Below are positions 34,402 to 42,919 of a DNA stretch of 64,000 nucleotides, one piece after another. The DNA is from Ewingella allii (lineage in GTDB: Bacteria > Pseudomonadota > Gammaproteobacteria > Enterobacterales > Enterobacteriaceae), in contig NZ_JAWUDN010000001.1 in NCBI RefSeq assembly GCF_044430645.1, forward strand, positions 434,001-498,000. Reading direction: 5' to 3'. The notes beneath the pieces are model-generated. The model had not been told where the DNA came from, did not search any database, and worked only from the letters and a program-made list of their open reading frames with translations. The stretch's first letter is position 1, and every line of letters begins with the position of its first letter. Made by a program: the position numbers and the translations under genes.

Positions 34402-35457
34402 ATGCCAGTGTTACATAACCGAATTTCTAACGAGGAACTGAAGGCGCGCATGTTGGCTGAAACTGAGCCGCGTACCACGGTTTCTTTTTATAAATACTTC
34501 CACCTCGAAGACCCAAAAGCCTTCCGCGACATGCTCTACGTCTGCCTGACCAAACTTAATGTCTTTGGTCGAATCTATGTGGCACACGAAGGGATCAACG
34601 CGCAAATCAGCGTGCCAAACAATCAGTTCGAAGCGTTCAAAACCGCGCTTTTCGCTAGCCATCCTGCATTGGACCAGATTCGTTTGAATATCGCTTTGGA
34701 AGACGATGGCAAATCCTTCTGGGTTCTGCGTCTTAAAGTGCGCGATCGCATCGTGGCTGACGGCATTGAGGACGATACCTTTGACCCGTCGAACGTCGGG
34801 AAATATCTCAAAGCCGAAGAAGTCAACGCGATGATTGACGACCCCGACGCGCTGTTTGTCGACATGCGTAACCACTACGAATATGAAGTGGGCCATTTTG
34901 ACAAGGCGATTGAAGTACCTTCAGACACTTTCCGCGACCAACTGCCGATGGCGGTGGACATGCTGAAAGAAGATAAAGAGAAGAAAATCGTCATGTACTG
35001 CACCGGCGGCATTCGCTGCGAAAAAGCCAGTGCTTATATGATGCATAACGGTTTTAAAAATGTTTATCATGTTGAAGGTGGCATCATCGAGTACGCCCGT
35101 CGTGCCAAAGAGCAGGGCCTGCCGGTCAAATTCAAAGGTAAGAACTTTGTGTTTGACGAACGCATGGGCGAGCGCATTTCAGACGACGTCATTGCCCACT
35201 GCCACCAGTGCGGCGCCGAGTGCGACAGCCACACCAACTGCCTTAACGACGGCTGCCATCTGCTGTTCATCCAGTGCCCCAGCTGCGCGGCCAAGTTTGA
35301 GGGATGCTGTAGCGAAATGTGCCAGACCGAGCTGAAATTGCCGCTAGAAGAACAGCGTGCACTGCGAGCCGGGCGGGAAAATGGTATTAAAGTCTTCAAT
35401 AAGTCCAAAGGTCTTTTGCAGACCACCATGCACATTCCGGCACCTGAAAAACAGTAA
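34402..35457 (+). CDS. trhO: tRNA uridine-34 hydroxylase TrhO (YceA)
   Basis: 351 residues. An N-terminal ferredoxin-like domain (about 1-120) and a rhodanese domain with the active-site loop MYCTGGIRCEKASAYM (Cys200), followed by a cysteine-rich C-terminus (CHQCGAECDSHTNC, CPSC, CCSEMC) likely to bind zinc. It installs 5-hydroxyuridine at position 34 of several tRNAs, using prephenate-derived cofactor chemistry or oxygen. E. coli places it between lpxL and yceI, as here apart from namA. A strong terminator follows. Confidence 0.95.
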   Translation: MPVLHNRISNEELKARMLAETEPRTTVSFYKYFHLEDPKAFRDMLYVCLTKLNVFGRIYVAHEGINAQISVPNNQFEAFKTALFASHPALDQIRLNIALEDDGKSFWVLRLKVRDRIVADGIEDDTFDPSNVGKYLKAEEVNAMIDDPDALFVDMRNHYEYEVGHFDKAIEVPSDTFRDQLPMAVDMLKEDKEKKIVMYCTGGIRCEKASAYMMHNGFKNVYHVEGGIIEYARRAKEQGLPVKFKGKNFVFDERMGERISDDVIAHCHQCGAECDSHTNCLNDGCHLLFIQCPSCAAKFEGCCSEMCQTELKLPLEEQRALRAGRENGIKVFNKSKGLLQTTMHIPAPEKQ

Positions 35458-35474
35458 TTTGCCAGTATGAAGTG

Positions 35475-35508
35475 AAAAGGGCCTGTATCAGATACAGGCC
35501 CTTTTTTT
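35475..35508 (+). terminator. Terminator of trhO
   Basis: AAAAGGGCCTGTATC and GATACAGGCCCTTTT arms, loop of one base (opening to a few in RNA), then TTT. Also usable by the convergent yceI. Confidence 0.9.
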
Positions 35509-35528
35509 AGCGAGAATGCCAGGCGAAA

Positions 35529-36107
35529 TTACTTCTCCTGAACCCCTTCCACCGAGATGATTAGCTCCACTTCTTGCGAGGCCGGTCCCAAATCGGTCGT
35601 GATGCCGTAATCTTTCAGCTTGATGTTCCCTGCCGCTTCAAAGCCTGCACGGTAGCCGCCCCACGGATCTTTACCCTGGCCGAGCAACTTAGCTTGCAGA
35701 GTCACAGGCTTGGTGACGCCGTTTAGCGTTAAATCGCCAGTGACAGCCAGACCATCACCTTCTTTTGTCACCGACGTTGAGGTGAAGGTCGCCTGCGGGT
35801 GCTTGGTGACATTAAGGAATTCGGCACTGCGCAAATGCTTGTCGCGCTCGGCATGGTTGGTGAAGACGCTGGTGGTATTAATGGTGACATTCACCTTGTC
35901 AGCCGATGGGTCTTTCTCATCGAAGGTAAAACCGCCGTCGAAATCATTAAAGCTGCCGTACAGCCAGCTGTAACCCAAGTGCTTGATACGAAACTCGATA
36001 AAGGCGTGCTGCCCCTCTTTATCAATCTTATAGTTAGCCGCCGTTGCGCTACCAGCAGCGAGTAACAAAGACGCCAGCGTTAAGCCCAGAGTGGTTTTTT
36101 TGAACAT
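35529..36107 (-). CDS. yceI: Periplasmic YceI family lipid-binding protein
   Basis: 192 residues; signal peptide MFKKTTLGLTLASLLLAAGS followed by ATAANYKID. A lipocalin-like YceI beta barrel with HAFIEFRIKHLGYSWLYGSF, FLNVTKHPQATFTS and GVTKPVTLQAKLLG. Such proteins bind isoprenoid chains (ubiquinone, polyprenol). It is the second gene of a yceJ-yceI operon (24-base gap); E. coli yceI responds to base and osmotic stress. Confidence 0.95.
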   Translation of the reverse strand: MFKKTTLGLTLASLLLAAGSATAANYKIDKEGQHAFIEFRIKHLGYSWLYGSFNDFDGGFTFDEKDPSADKVNVTINTTSVFTNHAERDKHLRSAEFLNVTKHPQATFTSTSVTKEGDGLAVTGDLTLNGVTKPVTLQAKLLGQGKDPWGGYRAGFEAAGNIKLKDYGITTDLGPASQEVELIISVEGVQEK

Positions 36108-36131
36108 GATGATCCTCCATTATCCAACAAG

Positions 36132-36692
36132 TTAATCGGAACGCGGCCGTTGCCCCAGCATGCGGGTTAGGGTGATGTCCCGGTCAATAAAATGATGTTT
36201 AAGCGCCGCAAGGCCGTGAAGTACAGAAACAATGACGATGCCCCAAGCCACCCAGAGATGAATCACGCCCGCGATGTCTGCCTGCTGGTTCAAACCAAAC
36301 AGGGTGGCGGGGATCTCAAACCAGCCAAAGACGCTAATGGGCTGACCTTCGGCAGTGGAAATGAGATAGCCACTGATCAAAATGGTGAACAAGCCAACAA
36401 ACAGCACCACGTGGGCCAGCCAGGCACCAAGGCGTGTTGCCTTGCTGTAGCTTTTTAACGGGGAAGGGGGCGGAGAGAGACAACGCCAAACCAGACGCAA
36501 GACCATCACCGCGAAAACGCAGACGCCGATGCTTTTATGCAGCTCGGGCGCACGGTGATACCAACCATCGTAATACCCCAGCCCGACCATCCATAGCCCC
36601 AAGGCAAACATGGCATAAAAAGCCACAGCAACCAGCCAATGCATCAGCACGGAAAGATGGCCAAATTGAACGGGTGTGTTTTTCCACTGCAC
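36132..36692 (-). CDS. yceJ: Cytochrome b561 family protein YceJ
   Basis: 186 residues, four membrane helices. Histidines likely to ligate haem are in LMHWLVAVAF (helix 1), PELHKSIG (helix 2) and SVLHGLAALKHHFIDRD (helix 4). Family role: transmembrane electron transfer, perhaps quinone-linked, which fits pairing with the isoprenoid-binding YceI. First gene of the yceJ-yceI operon. Confidence 0.94.
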   Translation of the reverse strand: MQWKNTPVQFGHLSVLMHWLVAVAFYAMFALGLWMVGLGYYDGWYHRAPELHKSIGVCVFAVMVLRLVWRCLSPPPSPLKSYSKATRLGAWLAHVVLFVGLFTILISGYLISTAEGQPISVFGWFEIPATLFGLNQQADIAGVIHLWVAWGIVIVSVLHGLAALKHHFIDRDITLTRMLGQRPRSD

Positions 36693-37102
36693 GGCAATTC
36701 CTTAATTAAGCAGCATCCTTTAAATGAAAATAAACATGTGGAAACATTTAATCAATAATAAATCCCAATCTATTTAACTTATTTAAACTTGTTCTTTATA
36801 TTTGAATAAGATTCATGGTTTTTATTCAATGGCGCAGTGTTAAATATAGGTATTCAGATAAGGTTGGCTTTTTGTCAGGTTTTGCAAGGCTTGGTAAAGT
36901 TATTTATATATCAATATATTTGATATAAAAAACACATTCTTCGCTAATTTTTCCTCCTTTTTTAGTTTTGCATAGCTAATTTGGCGATATGCTACTCTTT
37001 GAAATGTAAATTCCGGAGTGGCATAAGAAGATAAGTCATACTAATTAAATCAGCAGCTAATCGCGTGACGAGACTCAATATAAGCAATAAAGGGAGAGAT
37101 GA
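36693..37102. other. AT-rich divergent intergenic region yceJ/tqsA
   Basis: 410 bases, strongly AT-rich between about 36720 and 36960. It contains the promoters of both genes; E. coli has the small yceO gene near this position, but I see no equivalent. Confidence 0.45.
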
Positions 37103-38140
37103 ATGGCCAAGTCCGTGGTGACGGTAAAGGGTTTGAAGATCGCCATTATGATGGGCATGCTGGTGATCATCTTCGCAGGGATCAAATCGGCGGCGGATAT
37201 TATCGTGCCTTTTATTCTGGCACTGTTTTTGGCTTTCGTGTTCAACCCGCTGATTGTTCGCCTGGAGCGAATTCGTTTTCCACGCCCTCTGGCCGTTCTG
37301 TTAGTCGCGGCCATTGTCGTCATGCTGATGGTTTTCCTTACCAGTATGCTGATTGTGACGCTCAATGACTTTGGCCGCACGCTGCCACAATACCGTGGCC
37401 TGATTTCGCAGAAGTTCGAAGATTTGCAGAGCCTTTTACAGATTAATGGCCTGGGTTTTTCCTTTGAAACGCTGGCCGGGTATTTTGATCCTGGCTATGC
37501 CATCAACCTGATTAGTCGCCTTATCACTCATCTTTCTAATGCCATGGCGGGCGTTTTCCTGTTGGTCATGACCGTCGTATTTATGCTGCTTGAAGTGCCG
37601 CAGTTGCCCTACAAGTTAAATCAGTTATCCGAAAACAGAGCACAGGGAGCGGGAAGTATTCAACGCGCTTTAGACAGCGTGACGCGCTATCTGGTGATCA
37701 AAACGTTAATTAGCATAGCCACCGGGTTAACGATTTGGGCATTGCTGGCTTTGCTCGGAGTACGTTTTGCTTTTCTCTGGGGCTTATTAGCCTTTGCATT
37801 AAATTATATCCCTAACATTGGTTCGATAATTGCCGCCATTCCGCCGATCATTCAGGCTTTTTTATTTAATGGTGTCAGTGAGGGGATAACCTTAATTGCC
37901 GGTTATTTGGCGATAAATCTTATTATTGGCAATATTGTTGAGCCGAGAATATTAGGAAAAGGTTTGGGGTTATCCACTTTAGTTGTATTCATGTCATTAA
38001 TATTCTGGGGCTGGCTGATGGGACCGGTAGGAATGCTACTTTCGGTGCCGCTAACCATTGTGCTGAAGATTGCATTTGAACCTACGGTAGCGGGGCATAA
38101 GATTGCTGTACTGCTCGGGGATGGTAAGCCGGCCAAGTAA
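37103..38140 (+). CDS. tqsA: AI-2 exporter TqsA (AI-2E family transporter)
   Basis: 345 residues, seven or eight membrane helices. Matches E. coli TqsA closely: MAKSVVTVKGLKIAIMMGML at the start, SNAMAGVFLLVMTVVFMLLE, WGLLAFALNYIPNIGSIIAA, and GKGLGLSTLVVFMSLIFWGW. Implicated in export of the quorum signal autoinducer-2 and in biofilm control. AAAGGGAGAG lies upstream. Transcribed alone; in E. coli it is elsewhere. Confidence 0.93.
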   Translation: MAKSVVTVKGLKIAIMMGMLVIIFAGIKSAADIIVPFILALFLAFVFNPLIVRLERIRFPRPLAVLLVAAIVVMLMVFLTSMLIVTLNDFGRTLPQYRGLISQKFEDLQSLLQINGLGFSFETLAGYFDPGYAINLISRLITHLSNAMAGVFLLVMTVVFMLLEVPQLPYKLNQLSENRAQGAGSIQRALDSVTRYLVIKTLISIATGLTIWALLALLGVRFAFLWGLLAFALNYIPNIGSIIAAIPPIIQAFLFNGVSEGITLIAGYLAINLIIGNIVEPRILGKGLGLSTLVVFMSLIFWGWLMGPVGMLLSVPLTIVLKIAFEPTVAGHKIAVLLGDGKPAK

Positions 38141-38154
38141 AATTGAAGAGATCT

Positions 38155-38191
38155 AAACAAAGAGAAAGAAAGGTCTTTCTCTTTGTTTTTT
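38155..38191 (+). terminator. Bidirectional terminator between tqsA and the LuxR-type gene
   Basis: AAACAAAGAGAAAGA and TCTTTCTCTTTGTTT arms around AAGG, followed by TT. Confidence 0.88.
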
Positions 38192-38199
38192 ATGGTGTT

Positions 38200-38850
38200 T
38201 TATTGTTTGTAGAGCGTCAGGATTTCGTCTTTTATCTGCCGACTGATAGGCGCGCGAGCTGATTCGTTGATCGGCCAAAAAAGGTATTTGATAAAATTAT
38301 ACACAAAACAGAACTCGAGCCTGTTTCTCACTTTAATTTTCTGCGCCAGATGGCGTTTATGCACATATACCGTTCTATTACTGATCTCAAGCTTGCGCGC
38401 AATCTTGTGATTGGGCATTTCCGACATCCAGTAATTCATCACCAGTATTTCTTGCTCGCTAAAGATACAGCGAGTGTTATAAGGCGGATAATAGGTGCTA
38501 CCTTCAGCGATGGTTTTCAACAAGGTCGTCACAAGCTGTTTATTAAGAATATAAACATCGTTAGTGATGTGTACCGGATGGTTAGTGACAGGATATTGCG
38601 AATCCAGATAACAAAACATTGCCGTATCTTGCAGAAGATCGAGGAAGGTTTTTATTTCTGTCGAGAATTTCGAGTTTTGGCAAAGCTGGGTGATATTAAT
38701 CAGCACCAGCTCAGGGTTAAATTGCGTCATGTGAGGAATAGCATCGGCAATGCTCACAAAGTCGAGAATTTCTATCTGATTGTTATTGAATAAGAAAGAG
38801 TGTATTCCGAGACGGGTAAAGCCGCAGGGTTCAATAATTAATATTTTCAT
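38200..38850 (-). CDS. LuxR-type regulator with an atypical receiver domain (RcsA/BglJ-like)
   Basis: 216 residues. The C-terminal LuxR helix-turn-helix is at about 140-200 (FSEQEILVMNYWMSEMPNHK then IARKLEISNRTVYVHKRHLA). The N-terminal half looks like a response-regulator receiver (MKILIIEPCGFTRLGIHSFL), but where the phospho-Asp is expected it reads ELVLINITQL, without an Asp. This is the pattern of auxiliary, unphosphorylated partners such as RcsA and BglJ, which work with RcsB. A role in RcsB-type regulation is inference. Its low GC and isolation suggest an accessory gene. Confidence 0.85.
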   Translation of the reverse strand: MKILIIEPCGFTRLGIHSFLFNNNQIEILDFVSIADAIPHMTQFNPELVLINITQLCQNSKFSTEIKTFLDLLQDTAMFCYLDSQYPVTNHPVHITNDVYILNKQLVTTLLKTIAEGSTYYPPYNTRCIFSEQEILVMNYWMSEMPNHKIARKLEISNRTVYVHKRHLAQKIKVRNRLEFCFVYNFIKYLFWPINESARAPISRQIKDEILTLYKQ

Positions 38851-38927
38851 AAAACGTCCTTGTCCATGCGCAATCGTTGCGCGACAACCACCACTCCTGT
38901 GATAGCTATTGGAAGGATAGATTCATA

Positions 38928-38990
38928 ATGGCAAATGTGTCAATTCGAAAACGCTTGGGGATAAGATTAACGGCCATTCTTGCTAGCTGA
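38928..38990 (+). CDS. Possible 20-residue peptide or gene fragment
   Basis: ATG preceded by GGAAGGAT; peptide MANVSIRKRLGIRLTAILAS, ending inside a hairpin. The SIRKRLG...AIL pattern resembles the first residues of methyl-accepting chemotaxis proteins, so it may be a vestige of such a gene. It may also be chance. Confidence 0.3.
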   Translation: MANVSIRKRLGIRLTAILAS

Positions 38991-39000
38991 ATGGCCTTTT
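38972..39000 (+). terminator. Orphan plus-strand terminator-like hairpin
   Basis: GGCCATTC and GAATGGCC arms with a nine-base loop followed by TTTT on the plus strand. No annotated plus-strand gene precedes it except the 20-codon ORF, which points to a short transcript. Confidence 0.55.
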
Positions 39001-39045
39001 GACGATATTTTCTGGTTATTAAAACCGAAAAATAGTTGAGTGATT

Positions 39046-40164
39046 TTAGTTAAAACGCGAAAGCGAGAAAGGCGTAAAGTCAAACTCGGTTTTTTGGTTT
39101 GCACCAAATTGGGCAACGATTTCACCTAATACGCTGGCGAATTTAAAACCATGGCCACTCAAACCTGTGATGATAAGCGTATTGTCATGCTCAGGCAGGG
39201 TATCAATAATGAAATCTTCATCGGCAGTCACGTCATAGGTGCAAGCAGCGCCGTGAAGGCAAACGCCGACGCCTGGCAGGTGGTGGCGCAGGAAATTGAA
39301 CACTTCTGTGCCGTCTGCGGCGATGCTCCCGAAGGGTTTACGCCCTTCAGGGCCAGCGATCGGCTGACCGCCATTGTGTTTGCCCAGCTTCAGGGCATCT
39401 TTTACCGCCGGGAAACCATAGTATTGGTCACCGGTGAGGGTCTGGAAAGTAAACGCCGGGAAGTGATTCTCTTCGCTGTAGCGGCCATCGGCGTGGTGCC
39501 ACGCAAACACCTTGCGCACCGGGCTAACAGGCAGCTCTGGCAGCAGGGTTTTAATCCAGGTGCCAGCCGTTAAAGCAATGCGCGGCGCACGATAGCTGCC
39601 TTCATGAGTAGTGACCGTAACGCCGCCATCCTCATTGTAGCTTATCGATTCCACCGGGCATTTAAACAGTTGTGCACAGCCTGCCTCGCGCGCCAGGCGA
39701 ATATAAGCGGCAACGGCCAGCTCGCTTTGCAGATAGCCCGAATCCTTTTCAAACACACCGCAGTATTCGTCGGAGATAGCAATCAGAGGCCATTTAGCCC
39801 TGATCTCCTCGGCGCTCATCGACTGGGTATTCAGTTGATAATCAACGGCGGTGCTTTTTACATTGTTGATGAATTCTGAGTCCAGCGGCCCTATGTTAAT
39901 TACGCCGCTACGATGAAAAATCTTCTCGCCACTTAGCGTTGCCAGCTCATCCCACAGCTGCTGGGCGCGCAGCACCATCGGCACGTAGCACGCACCTTCG
40001 CCATAGGCGTGACGGATAATTCGCGTCTCGCCGTGGTGGCTGCCTTCCTGATGGGGCGGCATGGCGCTGTCTATCATCAATACTTTTAGACCGGCGCGCG
40101 TTGCATAGTACCCTGCCGCTGAACCGACAGAACCGCTGCCGACAATAATGAGGTCGTATTGCAT
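39046..40164 (-). CDS. solA: N-methyl-L-tryptophan oxidase SolA
   Basis: 372 residues, the E. coli SolA length. FAD-dependent monomeric sarcosine oxidase family: nucleotide motif LIIVGSGSVGSAAGYYA at the N-terminus and the C-terminal CTYDVTADEDFIID with the Cys (near 308) that holds FAD covalently. It demethylates N-methyl-L-tryptophan, giving formaldehyde and peroxide. The neighbour order solA-bssS-dinI-pyrC is as in E. coli. Confidence 0.95.
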   Translation of the reverse strand: MQYDLIIVGSGSVGSAAGYYATRAGLKVLMIDSAMPPHQEGSHHGETRIIRHAYGEGACYVPMVLRAQQLWDELATLSGEKIFHRSGVINIGPLDSEFINNVKSTAVDYQLNTQSMSAEEIRAKWPLIAISDEYCGVFEKDSGYLQSELAVAAYIRLAREAGCAQLFKCPVESISYNEDGGVTVTTHEGSYRAPRIALTAGTWIKTLLPELPVSPVRKVFAWHHADGRYSEENHFPAFTFQTLTGDQYYGFPAVKDALKLGKHNGGQPIAGPEGRKPFGSIAADGTEVFNFLRHHLPGVGVCLHGAACTYDVTADEDFIIDTLPEHDNTLIITGLSGHGFKFASVLGEIVAQFGANQKTEFDFTPFSLSRFN

Positions 40165-40293
40165 TTCAGCTTCCTCTGATGATTTTTAAGAAAATATTGT
40201 TGGGCATAATAGAGAGATAGCTCACCGAAAGGCAAGTTAACTCCGGCCAGACAGTGTGGTTAAGTGTGCGCATGTTGCGGTGAGAGCCATAAA

Positions 40294-40327
40294 AAAAGCA
40301 CCCTGACATCAATGTGAGGGTGCTTTT
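40294..40327 (-). terminator. Terminator of bssS
   Basis: AAAAGCACCCT and AGGGTGCTTTT arms with a loop of about 12; poly-A on the plus strand gives a T run on the minus strand. Confidence 0.85.
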
Positions 40328-40344
40328 AGAGTGGTAGGTGAAAA

Positions 40345-40599
40345 CTAGTGTTTGCGATGGTCAATGTACTCGTACTCGTTCGATTCAATCTTTTCTATAC
40401 CAGCTTCGAGAATGTTAATCAGTTGTCGCGCTACGTCTGTCGTTAACCACAATGTTCTGTCTACTTTGGCATCTTCTGCCGGTTGGTCTTTTGAAGACAG
40501 GTAATGAAGACGTATCATCATTGCATCGTAAGAGTCGACGGTACTGATATCCCAGCCCACAAGTGGGTGTGTTTGAATAACTTCATCATTTCTGTCCAT
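40345..40599 (-). CDS. bssS: Biofilm regulator BssS
   Basis: 84 residues, matching E. coli BssS throughout: VIQTHPLVGWDISTVDSYDA, MIRLHYLSSKDQ, TLWLTTDVARQLINILEAGI. A small cytoplasmic protein linked to biofilm formation through indole and AI-2 uptake. Single gene with its own terminator. Confidence 0.95.
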   Translation of the reverse strand: MDRNDEVIQTHPLVGWDISTVDSYDAMMIRLHYLSSKDQPAEDAKVDRTLWLTTDVARQLINILEAGIEKIESNEYEYIDHRKH

Positions 40600-40934
40600 A
40601 TAGACCCCTTAATTTGTAGTGACTAGCATGAGTAACTAACGAGGATCAATGCGGCTCATTATCTGGTGAGCAATTCCAGTATAAACACTTAAGGAGGCTT
40701 TTGGGGGCTATTAATGTTTTTAACAGTAAAAAAAGTGTGATGAAAGATGAATAAAGCGGACGAAAACAATTAAAACAGGGAATAATCTTAGAAATAAGGC
40801 AAATGAAAAAAACCGGACAGCGACGCCCGGTAAAAACTGCTCTAGAGAGCCTGGTTATATATCAACCTAATTATTATTTATCCTTTAATGCCGCAATTAA
40901 GATTGAGCGATCAATCAGGATCGCGACACTGACG
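40600..40934. other. bssS-dinI intergenic region
   Basis: 335 bases, AT-rich. Contains the bssS promoter side (right of 40599) and the dinI terminator at 40804-40831 on the minus strand. A plus-strand frame at 40803-41120 is antisense to dinI and not credible. Confidence 0.5.
40804..40831 (-). terminator. Terminator of dinI
   Basis: ACCGG/CCGGT arms around a ten-base loop; on the minus strand seven T follow. About 105 bases past the dinI stop codon. Confidence 0.7.
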
Positions 40935-41183
40935 TTATTCATCCGTGGAAAACCACTCGTCGGCGCTTTCCCAGGTTTCTTGCAGAATTTCTTCAATACG
41001 ATCGCGGTCTGTCTTCGGCGCACCCATAACGGAGAGGTTATTAGAGCCAGCGTAGCGAACCTGAACTTTGTTGTCGGTGTCGGAAAATTGTTGGTTTATC
41101 CGTTTACTAAATTCACCTGACAGCGCTTCTAGAGCACCGGCTGGAAGAGGTTTGGTTTTATCGATTGTGACTTCAACACGCAT
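40935..41183 (-). CDS. dinI: DNA damage-inducible protein I (DinI)
   Basis: 82 residues; the small alpha/beta DinI fold with the acidic C-terminal helix IEEILQETWESADEWFSTDE that mimics DNA and binds RecA. It modulates RecA filaments and SOS mutagenesis. A near-perfect LexA box lies 22 bases upstream of the start. Confidence 0.96.
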   Translation of the reverse strand: MRVEVTIDKTKPLPAGALEALSGEFSKRINQQFSDTDNKVQVRYAGSNNLSVMGAPKTDRDRIEEILQETWESADEWFSTDE

Positions 41184-41205
41184 ATGACCCCCTGAATTGA
41201 TATGA

Positions 41206-41221
41206 CTGTATATTTATACAG
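41206..41221 (-). promoter_or_regulatory. LexA (SOS) box of dinI
   Basis: CTGTATATTTATACAG fits the consensus CTGT-N8-ACAG exactly, with an AT-rich centre typical of tight boxes. Confidence 0.95.
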
Positions 41222-41262
41222 TCATATTATGCAGTAAGCAAGGGGCACATGGATTTATGTCA

Positions 41263-41291
41263 CCGCCAGACGAGAAACTGCCATCTGGCGG
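41263..41291 (-). terminator. Inverted repeat downstream of pyrC
   Basis: CCGCCAGA and TCTGGCGG arms with a 13-base loop, ten bases past the pyrC stop codon. There is no T tract on either strand, so it may stabilise the 3' end rather than terminate. Confidence 0.45.
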
Positions 41292-41300
41292 CACTTTCAC

Positions 41301-42350
41301 TTAATGAGAAGTGACTTTCCACTGCAAGGTCTGCCCGGCGAGGAAAGGAACCACCGTCTCATCACCCAAGGCAATTTCTTCCGGCTGGGTCACGGCGACT
41401 TTTGTGATTTCGATGAAATCTTCATTCACTGGCAGGCCATAGAAACGCGGGCCGTTCAAAGAGCAGAAAGCTTCCAAATGCTGCAGGGCATTCATCTCTT
41501 CAAACACGGTGGCATAGGCAGGGATTGCCAGAGGGGCGTTAAAGCAGCCCGCGCAACCACAGCTCGACTCTTTGCGGCCTTTGGTATGAGGTGCTGAGTC
41601 GGTGCCGAGGAAGAAGCGATTAGAGCCGCTGGCGATAACGTCGCGCAGGGCCTGCTGATGCACGTTACGCTTCAAAATCGGCAAGCAGAACAGGTGAGGG
41701 CGGATGCCGCCAACCAGCATGTGATTGCGGTTAAACATTAGATGCTGTGGGGTGATAGTCGCGCCAATATACTCATTGCCACTGAGCACGTACTGAGCCG
41801 CTTCTTTAGTGGTGATGTGTTCAAAAACAATCTTCAGTTCAGGGAAGTGGGTGCGGATAGGATCCATCACTTCATCGATAAAGCGCGCTTCGCGGTCGAA
41901 AATGTCTACGTCGCTATGCGTTACTTCACCGTGGATCAGCAGCGGCATGCCAATCGATTGCATACGCTCGAAAATAGGGTAAATCGCTTTAACGTTGGAC
42001 ACGCCGTGTTGTGAGTTGGTGGTTGCATTTGCCGGGTAAAGTTTGGCGGCGGTAAACACGCCTTCCAGAAAACCACGAGCAACTTCTTCCGGGTCGAGAG
42101 AGTCCGTCAAATAGCAGGTCATCAGGGGGGTGAAGTTGTGACCAGCAGGGATAGCCGCGTTGATGCGATCGCGATAAGCCACTGCGGCTGCAACGCTGGT
42201 GACCGGCGGTGTCAGATTAGGCATGACGATGGCGCGGGCAAAAACTTCACTGGTATAAGGCAAAACGGTAGCGAGCATTTCATCATCGCGCAGATGAATA
42301 TGCCAATCGTCTGGGCGGCGAATTTTCAAAACTTGCGGTGTTGCGGTCAT
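41301..42350 (-). CDS. pyrC: Dihydroorotase PyrC
   Basis: 349 residues from ATG 42350 (E. coli-type start, TPQVLKIRRPDDWHIHLRDD). The zinc ligands are visible: HIHLRD (His-x-His), the carbamylated Lys in FTAAKLYPANAT, LLIHGEV and FEHITT, and the late Asp in GTDSAPH. It closes carbamoyl-aspartate to dihydroorotate in pyrimidine synthesis. E. coli pyrC is controlled by pyrimidine-dependent start-site switching in the leader; I cannot verify this here. Confidence 0.96.
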   Translation of the reverse strand: MTATPQVLKIRRPDDWHIHLRDDEMLATVLPYTSEVFARAIVMPNLTPPVTSVAAAVAYRDRINAAIPAGHNFTPLMTCYLTDSLDPEEVARGFLEGVFTAAKLYPANATTNSQHGVSNVKAIYPIFERMQSIGMPLLIHGEVTHSDVDIFDREARFIDEVMDPIRTHFPELKIVFEHITTKEAAQYVLSGNEYIGATITPQHLMFNRNHMLVGGIRPHLFCLPILKRNVHQQALRDVIASGSNRFFLGTDSAPHTKGRKESSCGCAGCFNAPLAIPAYATVFEEMNALQHLEAFCSLNGPRFYGLPVNEDFIEITKVAVTQPEEIALGDETVVPFLAGQTLQWKVTSH

Positions 42351-42556
42351 CAGGCAGGGCTCCGGCGTTGAAAAGCAATACGTGAATTTCAGATGCATTA
42401 ACGGCGGGGAACAAGGATAAGCTGAAAACTGTTCAGTTGCATCTGTTTAATAAAGTTAACATTGAAATTGAGGCAAACAGAGGGCCATAGTAGGGGCAGG
42501 GTTTCACTAATCCTCATCTTCATCCATATTTAAAGGCTACTGCTAAAGGAGAAGTT

Positions 42557-42844
42557 ATGGAAGTCAGAGTCGTTGCTACCATCGTCGCTAAGCCTGAATT
42601 TCTGAAAGAAGTCACGGACGCTATGCACCAGTTGATCGAGCATAGCCGCCAGGAGTTAGGCTGCCTTCAGTATGATTTACACCAGGATATCGACCATCCC
42701 GAGACTTTTATTTTCTATGAACGCTGGGCCACGCAAGAAGCTCTGTCCCAGCACAATGAAACTGAGCACTTGGTAGGTTTTGCGCGCTTTATCGAGAAAA
42801 AGGTTTCTCGTTTGGACATCAAGCGTCTGAAAAAAATCGGCTAA
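42557..42844 (+). CDS. Antibiotic biosynthesis monooxygenase (ABM) domain protein
   Basis: 95 residues. One dimeric ferredoxin-like ABM domain: VRVVATIVAKPEFLKEVTDA, SRQELGCLQYDLHQD and FIFYERWATQEALSQHNETE are the typical segments (compare YgiN and LsrG). Likely a small quinol/quinone or aldehyde-handling enzyme; exact substrate unknown. AAAGGAGAAG precedes the ATG. Located between pyrC and rne, where E. coli has a large flagellar cluster. Confidence 0.88.
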   Translation: MEVRVVATIVAKPEFLKEVTDAMHQLIEHSRQELGCLQYDLHQDIDHPETFIFYERWATQEALSQHNETEHLVGFARFIEKKVSRLDIKRLKKIG

Positions 42845-42877
42845 TTCACTTCTTAGCTCGTGAATCTGGACCAATAA

Positions 42878-42902
42878 AAAACCCGCCGAAGCGGGTTTTT
42901 TT
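42878..42902. terminator. Bidirectional terminator between the ABM gene and rne
   Basis: AAAACCCGC-CGAA-GCGGGTTTT hairpin with T run on the plus strand and poly-A upstream, so it can end both convergent transcripts. Confidence 0.9.
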
Positions 42903-42919
42903 ATGACCAGAATGCCCTA

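Noticed and set aside
40803..41120. 105-codon plus-strand frame opposite dinI
   Set aside because: Begins in the dinI terminator and runs antisense to dinI; no supporting signal.
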